A stretch of DNA of 64,000 bases from CAVOKN01 sp963696505 (GTDB taxonomy: Bacteria; Pseudomonadota; Gammaproteobacteria; Burkholderiales; Rhodocyclaceae). The translations under genes were made by a program, and so were the position numbers. Location of the stretch: NCBI GenBank assembly GCA_963696505.1, contig CAVOKN010000006.1, forward strand, positions 1 through 64,000. Direction: 5' to 3'. Below the pieces are notes generated by a model. That model saw nothing but the letters and a program-made list of their open reading frames with translations. It ran no database searches and had not been told where the DNA came from. Numbering within the stretch: position 1 is the first letter of the stretch; the number at the start of each line of letters is the position of its first letter. This document shows, in pieces, positions 8,118 to 17,338 of the stretch.

Positions 8118-8620
8118 ATGACCGTTTCGCGCAGGCAATTCCTCCGGGGCGACCGCCTCGGTCGGAGGCTGCCGATTCGCCCGCCCTGGACGCTCTCCGA
8201 GCCCGACTTCACCGCCGCCTGCAATCGCTGCGGCGACTGCGTCAAGGCCTGCAGGGCGGGCCTCATCATCCGCGGATCGGGGGGCTTCCCCGAAATCGAT
8301 TTCTCCCGCGGCGAATGCACGTTTTGCGCGGATTGCGCCAAGGCATGCGGCAGCGGCGCGCTGCGCCATGACGCAGCCGCGCACGCCTGGGAATTGCGCG
8401 CCGTGGTCGGCGAGGCATGTCATTGCGCGGCGGGGTGTGGTGTGCGGCAGTTGTTCGGATGCCTGCGCGATCGGCCGCGATCCGACTCACGCCTGCACTG
8501 GGCGGGGTCGCCTACCCGAGGCTTGCCGTCGAACGATGCAACGGTTGCGGCGCCTGTTTCGGCGTATGCCCGTCGGGTGCCATCGAACTGCAGTCCATGC
8601 CGGCGTCTGTGCCGGCCTGA
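8118..8620 (+). pseudogene. napF: Ferredoxin-type protein NapF, two frameshifts
   Basis: NapF is a cytoplasmic 4Fe-4S protein that interacts with NapA maturation. The start MTVSRRQFLRG and the clusters CNRCGDCVKAC and CTFCADCAKAC are in the first frame. GVVCGSCSDACAIG continues in the second frame, and AIRLTPALGGVAYPRL with CNGCGACFGVCPSGAI in the third. The breaks lie near 8433 (in a GGGG run) and near 8470-8476 (GGCCGCG where GGCGCG would restore AIGAIRL). Removing one base at each gives a 166-residue protein of normal NapF length with all four cysteine clusters, so both breaks look like single-base insertions. It is first gene of the nap operon, behind the FNR box. Confidence 0.82.
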
Positions 8621-8636
8621 GGGAGGGAAGGAAGAG

Positions 8637-8894
8637 ATGGAAATATCCAGCATGATCCTGCGCACCAAGCCAGAGCGTCTGGAGAGCGTCCGCAGCCAGG
8701 TGCGGGCAATTCCCGGCGTGGAGATTCACGGCGACAGCGGCGATGGGCGGCTGATCGTGACGGTGGAGGACGGCGAGGATTACAAGGTCGAGGATTCGAT
8801 AACCCGGCTGCACGAGGTGGACGGGGTGATGGCAATTTCGCTGGTCTATGAGTATTGCGACAACAGCTTGGTAACCGGGGAGGCGCGGCAATGA
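8637..8894 (+). CDS. napD: NapD, chaperone for the NapA twin-arginine signal
   Basis: NapD is a small cytoplasmic chaperone that binds the Tat signal peptide of NapA and delays export until the molybdenum cofactor is loaded. The 85-residue protein begins MEISSMILRTKPERLESVRS and includes IPGVEIHGDSGDGRLIVTVE and MAISLVYEYCD, which match the ferredoxin-like fold of the family. The ATG at 8637 follows a purine-rich GGAAGGAAGAG site. It overlaps napA by four bases (ATGA), implying translational coupling. It is intact although its neighbours napF and napA are frameshifted. Confidence 0.88.
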   Translation: MEISSMILRTKPERLESVRSQVRAIPGVEIHGDSGDGRLIVTVEDGEDYKVEDSITRLHEVDGVMAISLVYEYCDNSLVTGEARQ

Positions 8895-11414
8895 CACTGA
8901 ATCGACGTGATTTCATCAAGGCGAACGCGGTTGCGGCGGCGACGACGGCGGCGGGTATCAGCGTGCCGGGCGGCCAAGTGCTGGCTCAGGGCGCGGCAGA
9001 CCCCGGCATCCGCTGGGACAAGGGCGTGTGCCGCTACTGCGGCACCGGCTGCGGCGTGCTGGTGGGCGTCAAGGACGGCCGCGTGGTGGCGACCCAGGGT
9101 GATCCGGACGCGCCGGTGAACAAGGGCCTGAACTGCATCAAGGGCTACTTCCTGTCCAAGATCATGTACGGCAAGGACCGCCTCACCCAGCCGCTGCTAC
9201 GCATGAAGGACGGCAAGTTCGACAAGAACGGCGACTTCAAGCCCGTCACCTGGAAGCAGGCCTTCGACATCATGGAGGAGAAGTGCAAGGCCGCCCTCAA
9301 GGCCGGCGGTCCCAAGGCGATCGGCATGTTTGGCTCGGGCCAGTGGACCATCTGGGAAGGCTATGCGGCGGTCAAGTTGTTCAAGGCCGGGTTCCGCTCC
9401 AACAATCTCGACCCCAACGCGCGCCACTGCATGGCCAGCGCGGTGGCAGGCTTCATGCGCACCTTCGGCATCGACGAACCGATGGGCTGCTACGACGATC
9501 TGGAGCACGCCGACGCGTTCGTGCTGTGGGGTGCCAACATGGCGGAGATGCACCCGATCCTGTGGTCGCGCCTGACCGACCGGCGCCTCACCGCAAAGCA
9601 CGTCAAGCTGCACGTGCTGTCCACCTTCACCCACCGCTCCTGCGAACTGGCGGACGCCGAGCTGATCTTCAAGCCGCAGACCGACCTGGCGATCCTGAAC
9701 TACATCTGCAACCACATCATCCAGAACAATGCGGTGAATCAGGATTTCGTCGCCAAGCATGTGAACTTCAAGCGCGGCGTCACCGACATCGGCTACGGGC
9801 TGCGGCCGAACCACCCGCTGGAGCAGGTGGCGAACAACAACGGCTACCCCGATGCCGAAGGCAAGCCCAAGGGCAACCCGAACAATTCCGCTGACATGAG
9901 CTTCGACGAGTTCAAGAAGTTCGTGTCGGAATACACCCTCGACTACACGGCCCAACTGTCTGGCGTGCCCAAGGACAAGCTGGAGGCTCTGGCCAAGACC
10001 TACGCCGATCCCAAGACCAAGGTGGTGTCGTACTGGACCATGGGTTTCAATCAGCATACCCGCGGCACCTGGGTGAACAACATGATCTACAACGTCGCAC
10101 CTGCTGCTGGGCAAGATCTCCGAGCCGGGCAACGGGCCGTTCTCTCTGACCGGCCAGCCCTCGGCCTGCGGCACGGCGCGGGAGGTTGGGACTTTCTCGC
10201 ACCGCCTGCCGGCGGACATGGTGGTGATGAATCCCAAGCACCGCGAGATGACCGAGAAGATCTGGAAGCTTCCCGCCGGCACGATTCCCGACTGGATCGG
10301 CCTGCACGCGGTGGCGCAGAGCCGGGCGCTGAAGGACGGCAAGCTCAACTTCTACTGGACCACCACCACCAACAACATGCAGGCCGGTCCGAACATGAAC
10401 CAGGAGACCTATCCCGGCTTCCGCAATCCGGCCAACTTCGTCGTGGTGTCGGACGTCTATCCGACGGTCACGGCTCTTGCCGCCGACCTGATCCTGCCCT
10501 GCGCGATGTGGATGGAGAAGGAGGGCGCCTTCGGCAACGCCGAGCGCCGCACCCAGTTCTGGCGCCAGCAGGTGAAGGCGTCGGGTGAGTCCAGGTCCGA
10601 TCTCTGGCAGTACGTCGAATTCTCCAAGCGCTTCAAGATGGAGGAGGTGTGGCCACCGGAGCTGCTGGAGAAGGCACCCGAGTACAAGGGCAAGACCCTT
10701 TACGATGTGCTCTATGCCAACGGCGAGGTAAACAAGTTCCCGGCCAAGGACATGTACAAGGGCTTCGAGAACGAGGAATCGAAGGAGCTGGGCTACTACC
10801 TGCAGAAGGGTCTGTTCGAGGAGTACGCGGCCTTCGGCCGTGGCAAGGCCCACGACCTGGCCTCCTTCGACACCTACCACAAGGCGCGGGGTCTGCGCTG
10901 GCCGGTGGTGGACAACAAGGAAACGCTGTGGCGCTTCCGTGAAGGCTACGACCCCTACGTCAAGAAAGGCGAGGGGGTCAAGTTCTACGGCCATCCCGAC
11001 GGCAAGGCGATCATCTTCGCGCTGCCTTACCAGAAGGCGGCCGAGGAGCCGGACAACGAGTTCGACCTGTGGCTGTGCACCGGCCGCGTGCTGGAGCACT
11101 GGCATACCGGCACGATGACGCGGCGTGTGCCCGAGCTCTACCGCGCCATGCCGGATGCGTGGATCTACATGCACCCGGAGGACGCCAAGAAGCGGGGGCT
11201 GCAGCGCGGCGACAACGTCAAGGTGGCCTCGCGCCGCGGCGAGATCGTCACCAAGGTCGAGACCCGCGGCCGCAACAAGCCGCCGCAGGGATTGGTGTTC
11301 GTGCCCTTCTTCGACGAGCACCGGCTGGTGAACAAGCTCACCCTCGATGCCACCTGCCCGATCTCGAAAGAGACCGACTTCAAGAAGTGCGCGTGCAAGG
11401 TGGTGAAGGTGTAG
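8891..11414 (+). pseudogene. napA: Periplasmic nitrate reductase catalytic subunit NapA, one frameshift
   Basis: NapA reduces nitrate to nitrite in the periplasm using a bis-MGD molybdenum centre and one 4Fe-4S cluster. A twin-arginine signal (NRRDFIKANAVAAATTAAG) is followed by the cluster motif CRYCGTGCGVLVG and NKGLNCIKGYF. DPNARHCMASAVAGF contains the cysteine expected to ligate Mo. The frame breaks near 10098, after NNMIYNV: the bases GTCGCACCTG stand where GTGCACCTG would give VHLLLGKISEPGNG. The second frame then runs through GTAREVGTFSHRLPADMV to KCACKVVKV. Deleting one base restores about 840 residues, the normal NapA length. As read, the protein would end prematurely in unrelated sequence after roughly 400 NapA residues. 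It overlaps napD by four bases. Confidence 0.88.
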
Positions 11415-11496
11415 TGCGGAGTAGTCAAGGCTCAAGGGGCTAAAGTCAGGCGCTGGAAGGCGGCGAATGGCCGCCGCCGGCGTCGGCGAGGCACGC

Positions 11497-12330
11497 ATGA
11501 ACGGCGAGAATCGGAGCAAAGGCAGCGCGCGGCGGCAGTTCCTGGCCGATGCGGCGCGCATGGCCTGCGGCGTCGGGCTGCTGGGCTTGGGCGTGGGTCT
11601 CTACGCCAAGCAGGCGAGGGCGCTGCCGCCGGCGGCGATCCGCCCACCCGGCGCCGGCGCCGAAGCCGACTTTCTCGGCGCCTGCATCCGCTGCGGCATG
11701 TGCGTGCGCGACTGCCCCTACGACATCCTGTTCCTGGCCAAGCCGGAGCACGCGGTGGCCACCGGCTCGCCCTACTTCGTGGCGCGCACCGGGCCCTGCG
11801 AGATGTGCGAGGACATTCCCTGCGTGAAGGCCTGTCCGACGGGCGCGCTCGACCACAAGCTCATCGACATCACCAAGTCGAAGATGGGCCTCGCGGTGCT
11901 GGTGGACAAGGAAACCTGCCTCAACTTCCTCGGGCTGCGCTGCGACGTCTGCTATCGCGTCTGCCCGCTGATCGACAAGGCGATCACGCTGGAACTGCGG
12001 CACAACGAGCGCACCGGCAAGCACACCGTGTTCGAGCCGGTGGTGCACTCCGATCAATGCACAGGCTGCGGCAAGTGCGAGAAGGCCTGCGTGCTGGAGG
12101 TGGCGGCGATCAAGGTCTATCCCATCCAGATGGCGAAGGGCGAACTCGGCCAGCACTACCGCATCGGCTGGGAAGAAAAAGCCAAAGCCGGCAAGTCGCT
12201 GGTGGAAGACAAGGGCCTGATCGACCTGCCGGACCGCATGCCGGAAGGCACCCAGTTGCCGGGGCACTTCGATCCGGGCAGCCAACCGCTTGGCGGATTG
12301 AAGCCCTTGTCGGACGACATGCCGCGATGA
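11497..12330 (+). CDS. napG: NapG, periplasmic ferredoxin-type quinol dehydrogenase component
   Basis: With membrane-bound NapH, NapG passes electrons from quinol towards NapB/NapA. A twin-arginine-like segment (ARRQFLADAARM) and hydrophobic stretch lead into four 4Fe-4S motifs: CIRCGMCVRDCPYD, CEMCEDIPCVKACPTG, CDVCYRVCPLID and CTGCGKCEKACVLE. The ATG at 11497 has GAGG five bases upstream; an earlier start at 11467 lacks one. The 277-residue protein is intact and overlaps napH by four bases (ATGA). About 80 bases separate it from napA. No napC is visible, so NapGH is the likely electron route here. Confidence 0.9.
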   Translation: MNGENRSKGSARRQFLADAARMACGVGLLGLGVGLYAKQARALPPAAIRPPGAGAEADFLGACIRCGMCVRDCPYDILFLAKPEHAVATGSPYFVARTGPCEMCEDIPCVKACPTGALDHKLIDITKSKMGLAVLVDKETCLNFLGLRCDVCYRVCPLIDKAITLELRHNERTGKHTVFEPVVHSDQCTGCGKCEKACVLEVAAIKVYPIQMAKGELGQHYRIGWEEKAKAGKSLVEDKGLIDLPDRMPEGTQLPGHFDPGSQPLGGLKPLSDDMPR

Positions 12331-13224
12331 CCACCCAACTGAAAGCTGGCGCGGAAGCGGTCGCCGCCAAGGGTTGGCTCGGGGCGCACAAGTGGCTGCT
12401 GCTGCGCCGCGCGACCCAGATCGGCATCCTGCTGCTGTTCATGGTGGGGCCGTGGTTCGGACTGTGGATCGTCAAGGGCAACCTGAACTACAGCTATACC
12501 TTGGATGTCCTGCCGCTGGCCGACCCCTACGTGCTGCTGCAATCGCTGCTGGCGGGCCATGTGCCGGAGAAGCTGGCGCTGATCGGCGCCGCCATCGTAC
12601 CGATCTTCTACGTCCTCGTTGGCGGGCGCGCGTACTGCGCCTGGGTGTGTCCGGTCAATATGGTGACCGACGCCGCGGCCTGGTTGCGGGCGCGGCTGGG
12701 CATCAAGGGTGGCGCGCACGTCTCGCGCCAGGCGCGCTACTGGGTTCTAGCCATGACCCTGGTGTTGGCGCTGACGACGGGAACGCTGGCCTGGGAGTTG
12801 ATCAACCCGGTGTCGATGCTGCACCGGGGAATCATCTTCGGCATGGGCGCGGCGTGGACGATCGCCCTGGCGGTCTTTCTGCTCGACCTTTTTCGTCATG
12901 AGCCGGGGCTGGTGCGGCCATCTGTGCCCGGTGGGGGCGTTCTACAGCGCGCTCGCCATGAGGAGTCCGCTGCGTGTCAGCGCCGTGCGCCGCGAGCAGT
13001 GCAACGACTGCATGGACTGCTTCGCCGTATGCCCAGAGCATCAGGTCATACGGCCCGCGCTCAAGGGCGCGGCACAGGGTGCGACCCCGCTCATCCTGTC
13101 GCCGAACTGCACCAACTGCGGGCGCTGCATCGACGTATGTTCCAAGGATGTATTCGAGTTCGGATTACGGTACGGCAAGCCGGCCAGCGTGGCGGCCGCC
13201 GGGTCTTCGGCTTCAGCGGGCTAG
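12327..13224 (+). pseudogene. napH: NapH, membrane quinol dehydrogenase subunit, one frameshift
   Basis: NapH is a membrane protein with about four helices and cytoplasmic 4Fe-4S clusters that pairs with NapG. The first frame covers the helices (IGILLLFMVGPWFGLWIV, LIGAAIVPIFYVLVGGRAYC, VLAMTLVLALTTGTLAWELI, WTIALAVFLLDL) and the CAWVCPVNMV motif. The frame breaks at a run of five T (12888-12892): four T would give LDLFVMSRGWCGHLCPVGAFYS. The second frame supplies CGHLCPVGA, CNDCMDCFAVCPEH and CTNCGRCIDVCSKD. Deleting one T yields 298 residues, as expected for the family. Confidence 0.85.
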
Positions 13225-13264
13225 GGGAGGGTTCGACATGTCAAATCGTGAACGGGAGTTGATC

Positions 13265-13729
13265 ATGAAACGTGCGATTCCGGCGTTGTTTGGGGTGATG
13301 CTGCTGGCCTGGGCAGGAGTGAGCCAGGGGCAGCAGGCGGGTGCGACCGACGCGCCGAAATCGATGCGCGGCGCCGACGCGGCGTCGGCCGAGGTGGCCT
13401 TTGCCGAAAAGACCTATCTCGGCAAGAAGCCGGGGCTCCAGAAGCCGATCGAGCGCACCTTCAAGGAGCAACCGCCGCTGGTGCCCCACGCCATGAACAA
13501 CTTCGACGAGATCACCCTCGAAGAGAACCAGTGCCTGTCGTGCCACAGCCTGGAGAAGGCCAAGGAGAAGAACGCGCCCAAGATCGGCGACAGCCACCTG
13601 GTGAAGGAGGGCGGCAAGCAGGTGGTGTCGATGAACCGCTACCAGTGCACGAGTTGCCACGTTCCGCAGGTCGATGCGAGCCCACTGGTGGAAAACGCCT
13701 TCGTCGGAAATCTTCCGGCCGCCAAGTAG
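13265..13729 (+). CDS. napB: NapB, diheme cytochrome c subunit of nitrate reductase
   Basis: NapB is the periplasmic electron-transfer partner of NapA. A signal peptide (MKRAIPALFGVMLLAWAGVSQGQQ) precedes a mature domain with two heme-binding motifs, CLSCH and CTSCH, and histidines such as VPHAMNNF that may be axial ligands. The ATG at 13265 has GGGAG upstream and gives a standard signal peptide. An ATG at 13238 with a GGGGAGG site is an alternative that adds nine hydrophilic residues. It is the intact last gene of the operon, and the start of the convergent glnD gene's 3' end lies about 65 bases away. Confidence 0.9.
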   Translation: MKRAIPALFGVMLLAWAGVSQGQQAGATDAPKSMRGADAASAEVAFAEKTYLGKKPGLQKPIERTFKEQPPLVPHAMNNFDEITLEENQCLSCHSLEKAKEKNAPKIGDSHLVKEGGKQVVSMNRYQCTSCHVPQVDASPLVENAFVGNLPAAK

Positions 13730-13754
13730 CCCGATTGCCCCTGCCACCCACGCG

Positions 13755-13777
13755 CCGCCGGAACCAAGGCCCGGCGG
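13755..13777. terminator. Possible hairpin between convergent napB and glnD
   Basis: CCGCCGG (13755-13761) and CCGGCGG (13771-13777) form a 7-bp GC stem with a 9-base loop between two convergent genes. There is no T-run, so it is only a weak terminator candidate. Confidence 0.3.
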
Positions 13778-13792
13778 GGTGTGCCGCTGGCG

Positions 13793-16378
13793 CTACACCG
13801 TAAGCACGTCCAGGAGTTCCTGCTCCAGGCGCAGCAGCGTCGAGGTCTTGGCCAGCTCGCGGCCACTGAGCAGAAAGGTGTCCTCCACCCGCTCGCCCAG
13901 CGTTGCGATCTTTGCCGCATAGACGTCTATCTGGTGGCGGGCAAGCACCTGTGCCACCGAGAACAGCAGGCCGGTGCGGTCGGCAGCCTTGATCGACATG
14001 ACATGGTGGTTGCCCCGCTCGTCGGGGCGAATGTTGACCTCCGGCGATATGGGGAAATGCTTCACCTGACGCGACAGCCGTCCGCTGCCCGGCTGGTCCG
14101 GCGGGGCGTAGGTCCGCAGGCGTTCGACCAGGTCGTGCTCGATCAGACCGATCGTGTCGCGGTAGTTCAGGTTGTTCATCGGATCGAGCAGCACGAAGCT
14201 GTCCAGCGCGTAGCCGTGGCGCGTCGTGTGGATCTTGGCGTCGGCGATGCTGTAGCCGAGCCGGGCGAAGAAACCGCACAGGCGAACGAAAAGCTCGGGC
14301 TGGTCGGGCACATACACCATCACCTGCAGTCCCTCGCCAATCGGACTCAGGCGCGCCTTGACCACCGGCTCCGCGCTCTGCGGCCGGTGGTAGAGGTGGC
14401 GTGCATGCCAGGCGATTTCCTCCGCGTCATGGCGCATGAAGTACGCTGTGTCGAGCTGGAGCCACAGCGCCGCCTCCACGTCCGGACGCAGGCCGTAGTA
14501 GCGCAACAGGCGGTCGGCCTCCTGCTGGCGACGGTCGAGCCCCAGGGCCTGGTGGGGCGTGGCACCCTGCAGCAGCTGCTGCGTGGCGAGAAACAGATCC
14601 TCCAGCAACTTGCCCTTCCACGCATTCCACACCTTGGGACTGGTGCCGCGGATGTCGGCGTGGGTCAGGAGGTAGAGGGCGATGAGGCGACGCTCGTTGC
14701 CGACGAGCACCGCCACGCGGCGGATGACTTCGGGGTCGGACAGGTCCTGCTTTTGCGCCACCGCGGAAAAACTCAGGTGGTGCTCGACGAGGAAGACCAC
14801 CAGGTCGCTGTCCTCGTCGGACAGCGCATGATCGCGGCAGAAGCGCAGCGCGTCGCGCTTTCCAAGCTGGGAATGGTCGCCGCCGCGCCCCTTGGCAATG
14901 TCATGGAAGAGGGCAGCGATGTAAAGCACCCAGGGGCGTTCGAAGGCGGTGATCAGCCGGCTGCAAAGCGGGTACTCGTGGGCGAACTCGGGCATGTTGA
15001 AGCGCCGCAGATTCCTTACCACTTGCAGAATGTGCTGGTCCACCGTGTAGACGTGAAACAGGTCGTGCTGCATCTGGCCGACGATGCGGCTGAAAGCCGG
15101 CAGGTAGCGCCCCAGGATGCCCCACTGGTTCATGCGGCGGACTTCGTGGATCAGGCCCCGCGGTTGGCGGAACAGGTCGAGAAAGGTCGCCCGGTTGTGC
15201 GGGTTCCGCCGGAACTCGGCATCGATGCGCGGGCGCGCGCGCCACAGGGCGCGCAGGGTGCGCGCGCTCATGCCGCCAAGTTCGGGATGCCGCTGCAGCA
15301 ACAGGAAGCTCTCCAGTATTGCAGGGGGGTGCCGCTCGAATACATCCTCGCTGCGCACGTCCAGCAGTTCCCGCTCGATCTGGAAGCGCTCGTTGATGAT
15401 CTGCGCCTCCTGCTCCGGTCCCATCAGCAGCAGCGCGCCGAGGTTCTGTAACAGAATGGTGTTGAGCTGGGTCACCGCCTTCGCGTTGCGGTAGTAGCGC
15501 TGCATCAGAACTTCGCTTGCTCGGCGCGCGGCAGTGGCCGCGCAGCCGCAACTCTGCGCCAGGGCTTCCTGGTGGTCGAAGATGAGGCGGTCTTCCCGGC
15601 GTCCTGCCAGCAGATGAAGCCGCACGCGAAGATTGCGCAGGAAGTTCTCGATCCGCGTGAGGTGCGCCGCCTCACTGCGGGTGACGAGCCCGCGGCGTGC
15701 CAGCTCGTTCCAGGTGCTGGCGATTCCGGCCGCGCGGCAGATCCACAGCACGTTGTGCAGATCCCTCAGGCCACCCGGGCTCTCCTTGCAGTTGGGCTCC
15801 AGGGCATAGGCAGTGTCGTTGTAGCGTGCATAGCGCTCTTCCTGCTCCAGTCGCTTGGCATTGAAGAAGGCCGCTGGATCGACACGCTCCTTGAGCTCGA
15901 CGAAAAAATCGTTGAACTGCCGCCGCCCACCCGCCAGGTGGCGGGCCTCCAGCAAACTGGACTGAATCGTGATGTCGCGTTCCGCCTCGACCAGGCACTC
16001 CTGCCCAGTGCGTACCGCGTGCCCGATGTCGAGTCCGATGTCCCAGGACAGGCCAATGAACTGTTCCAGCTGCGCCTGCATCGTGGCCCCCATACTCTCC
16101 GGCACCAGGAGCAGCAGATCCACGTCGGAATGGGGGTAGAGTTCGGCGCGACCATAGCCGCCGACCGCCACCAGGGACACGCTGGCGGGCATGCCGAGCC
16201 GATTCCACATCTCGCGCAGGGTTCCGTCGACCAGACGTGAACGTCCGCGAAGCATAGCGGCCGCATTGCCGCTTGCCAGGTACGCCGCTCGCAGTCCGGA
16301 CGACGCCTCCTGCAGCCTGCCGCGCAGCTCGCCGATCAGGCTTCTGGCGTCGGTGGGTTGGGGCGCTGCCGACGCCAT
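13793..16378 (-). CDS. glnD: [Protein-PII] uridylyltransferase/uridylyl-removing enzyme GlnD
   Basis: GlnD senses glutamine and adds or removes UMP on PII proteins, controlling glutamine synthetase and nitrogen-regulated transcription. The 861-residue length is typical. The nucleotidyltransferase motif VGGYGRAELYPHSDVD lies at about 72-87. The HD-domain motif LFHDIAKGRGGDHS is near 489. Two C-terminal ACT domains contain VMVYVPDQPELFVRLCGFFA and HHVMSIKAADRTGLLFSVAQ. It starts four bases after map ends, so the two are probably cotranscribed, an order common in proteobacteria. Confidence 0.95.
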   Translation of the reverse strand: MASAAPQPTDARSLIGELRGRLQEASSGLRAAYLASGNAAAMLRGRSRLVDGTLREMWNRLGMPASVSLVAVGGYGRAELYPHSDVDLLLLVPESMGATMQAQLEQFIGLSWDIGLDIGHAVRTGQECLVEAERDITIQSSLLEARHLAGGRRQFNDFFVELKERVDPAAFFNAKRLEQEERYARYNDTAYALEPNCKESPGGLRDLHNVLWICRAAGIASTWNELARRGLVTRSEAAHLTRIENFLRNLRVRLHLLAGRREDRLIFDHQEALAQSCGCAATAARRASEVLMQRYYRNAKAVTQLNTILLQNLGALLLMGPEQEAQIINERFQIERELLDVRSEDVFERHPPAILESFLLLQRHPELGGMSARTLRALWRARPRIDAEFRRNPHNRATFLDLFRQPRGLIHEVRRMNQWGILGRYLPAFSRIVGQMQHDLFHVYTVDQHILQVVRNLRRFNMPEFAHEYPLCSRLITAFERPWVLYIAALFHDIAKGRGGDHSQLGKRDALRFCRDHALSDEDSDLVVFLVEHHLSFSAVAQKQDLSDPEVIRRVAVLVGNERRLIALYLLTHADIRGTSPKVWNAWKGKLLEDLFLATQQLLQGATPHQALGLDRRQQEADRLLRYYGLRPDVEAALWLQLDTAYFMRHDAEEIAWHARHLYHRPQSAEPVVKARLSPIGEGLQVMVYVPDQPELFVRLCGFFARLGYSIADAKIHTTRHGYALDSFVLLDPMNNLNYRDTIGLIEHDLVERLRTYAPPDQPGSGRLSRQVKHFPISPEVNIRPDERGNHHVMSIKAADRTGLLFSVAQVLARHQIDVYAAKIATLGERVEDTFLLSGRELAKTSTLLRLEQELLDVLTV

Positions 16379-16382
16379 CAGC

Positions 16383-17186
16383 TCAGGAGAACGCGGCGGG
16401 CCGCGGCGGGCTTCCGGCGGACAAAGTCAGTACATCGCAACCGGTGTCGGTCACCAGGATTGTGTGCTCCCACTGGGCGGACAGGCTGCGATCCTTGGTG
16501 ATGATTGTCCAGCCATCGGGAAGCTCGGAGATGGCGGACCTGCCAGCATTGATCATCGGCTCGATGGTGAAGGTCATGCCCGGCACCAGGTCAATGCCGG
16601 AACCGGCCTTTCCATAGTGCAGGACCTGAGGCTCCTCATGAAACTTGCGTCCGATGCCGTGGCCGCAGAACTCGCGAACCACCGAGAATCCATGCTTTTC
16701 GGCGTGCTTCTGGATAGCGTGGCCAACGTCTCCAAGATGCGCGCCCGGCTTCACCTGTGCAATGCCCAGCCACAGGCACTCGTGGGTCACCGTGCACAGG
16801 CGCTTGGCGAGAATGGAGGCCTCACCGCCCACCACGAACATGCGGCTGGTGTCGCCGTGGTAGCCGTCCTTGATGACGGTGATGTCGAGATTGACTATGT
16901 CGCCTTTCTTCAGCCGCTTCTCGCTGGGGATCCCGTGGCAGACCTGATGATTGATCGAGGCGCAGATCGACTTGGGATACGGCTTGTAGCCGGGGGGCGC
17001 ATAGTTGAGCGGCGCAGGAATCGAACCCTGCACATCTACCATGTAGTCGTGGCAGAGCTTGTCCAGTTCTTCCGTACTGATCCCGGACCGCACGAAATCC
17101 GCGATGTAGTCCAGGACTTCACCGGCCAGCCGGCCGGCGACGCGCATCTTCGCGATTTCGTCGGGAGTCTTGAGGGTGACGCTCAT
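16383..17186 (-). CDS. map: Type I methionine aminopeptidase
   Basis: Map removes the N-terminal methionine of nascent proteins and needs two divalent metal ions. The 267-residue protein starts MSVTLKTPDEIAKMRVAGR. The ATG at 17186 is chosen because the upstream extension begins with TTG and adds non-conserved residues. Metal ligands are visible in GDIVNLDITVIKDGYHGDTSRMF (the two aspartates), FCGHGIGRKFHEEP (His), FTIEPMIN (Glu) and WEHTILVT (Glu). It is followed directly by glnD. The usual neighbour rpsB is not seen; terC lies upstream on the same strand. Confidence 0.94.
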   Translation of the reverse strand: MSVTLKTPDEIAKMRVAGRLAGEVLDYIADFVRSGISTEELDKLCHDYMVDVQGSIPAPLNYAPPGYKPYPKSICASINHQVCHGIPSEKRLKKGDIVNLDITVIKDGYHGDTSRMFVVGGEASILAKRLCTVTHECLWLGIAQVKPGAHLGDVGHAIQKHAEKHGFSVVREFCGHGIGRKFHEEPQVLHYGKAGSGIDLVPGMTFTIEPMINAGRSAISELPDGWTIITKDRSLSAQWEHTILVTDTGCDVLTLSAGSPPRPAAFS

Positions 17187-17309
17187 GGGGCTGGAAATCG
17201 GCAAACGCGCGAGCTTAGCGGATTAGTCCCGACCGGGCAATTTTGGTTTCCGCCCCGGGCCTCGAAGTCAAGCGGCCAAAAGCTGGGGCCTGCAGTGCCG
17301 CCTAGTACG

Positions 17310-17325
17310 CATAATCCTTATTATG
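17310..17325. promoter_or_regulatory. Palindrome CATAAT-cctt-ATTATG upstream of map
   Basis: This AT-rich 16-bp inverted repeat lies in the otherwise GC-rich gap between terC and map, about 125 bases upstream of the map start. On the minus strand either half could serve as a -10-like hexamer (CATAAT). It may be a promoter or operator; no -35 partner is convincing. Confidence 0.3.
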
Positions 17326-17338
17326 TCCACTGAAGGAT

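Noticed and set aside
13781..15451. 556-codon plus-strand frame opposite glnD
   Set aside because: It mirrors the glnD codons and shows no domain; GlnD motifs are clear on the minus strand.
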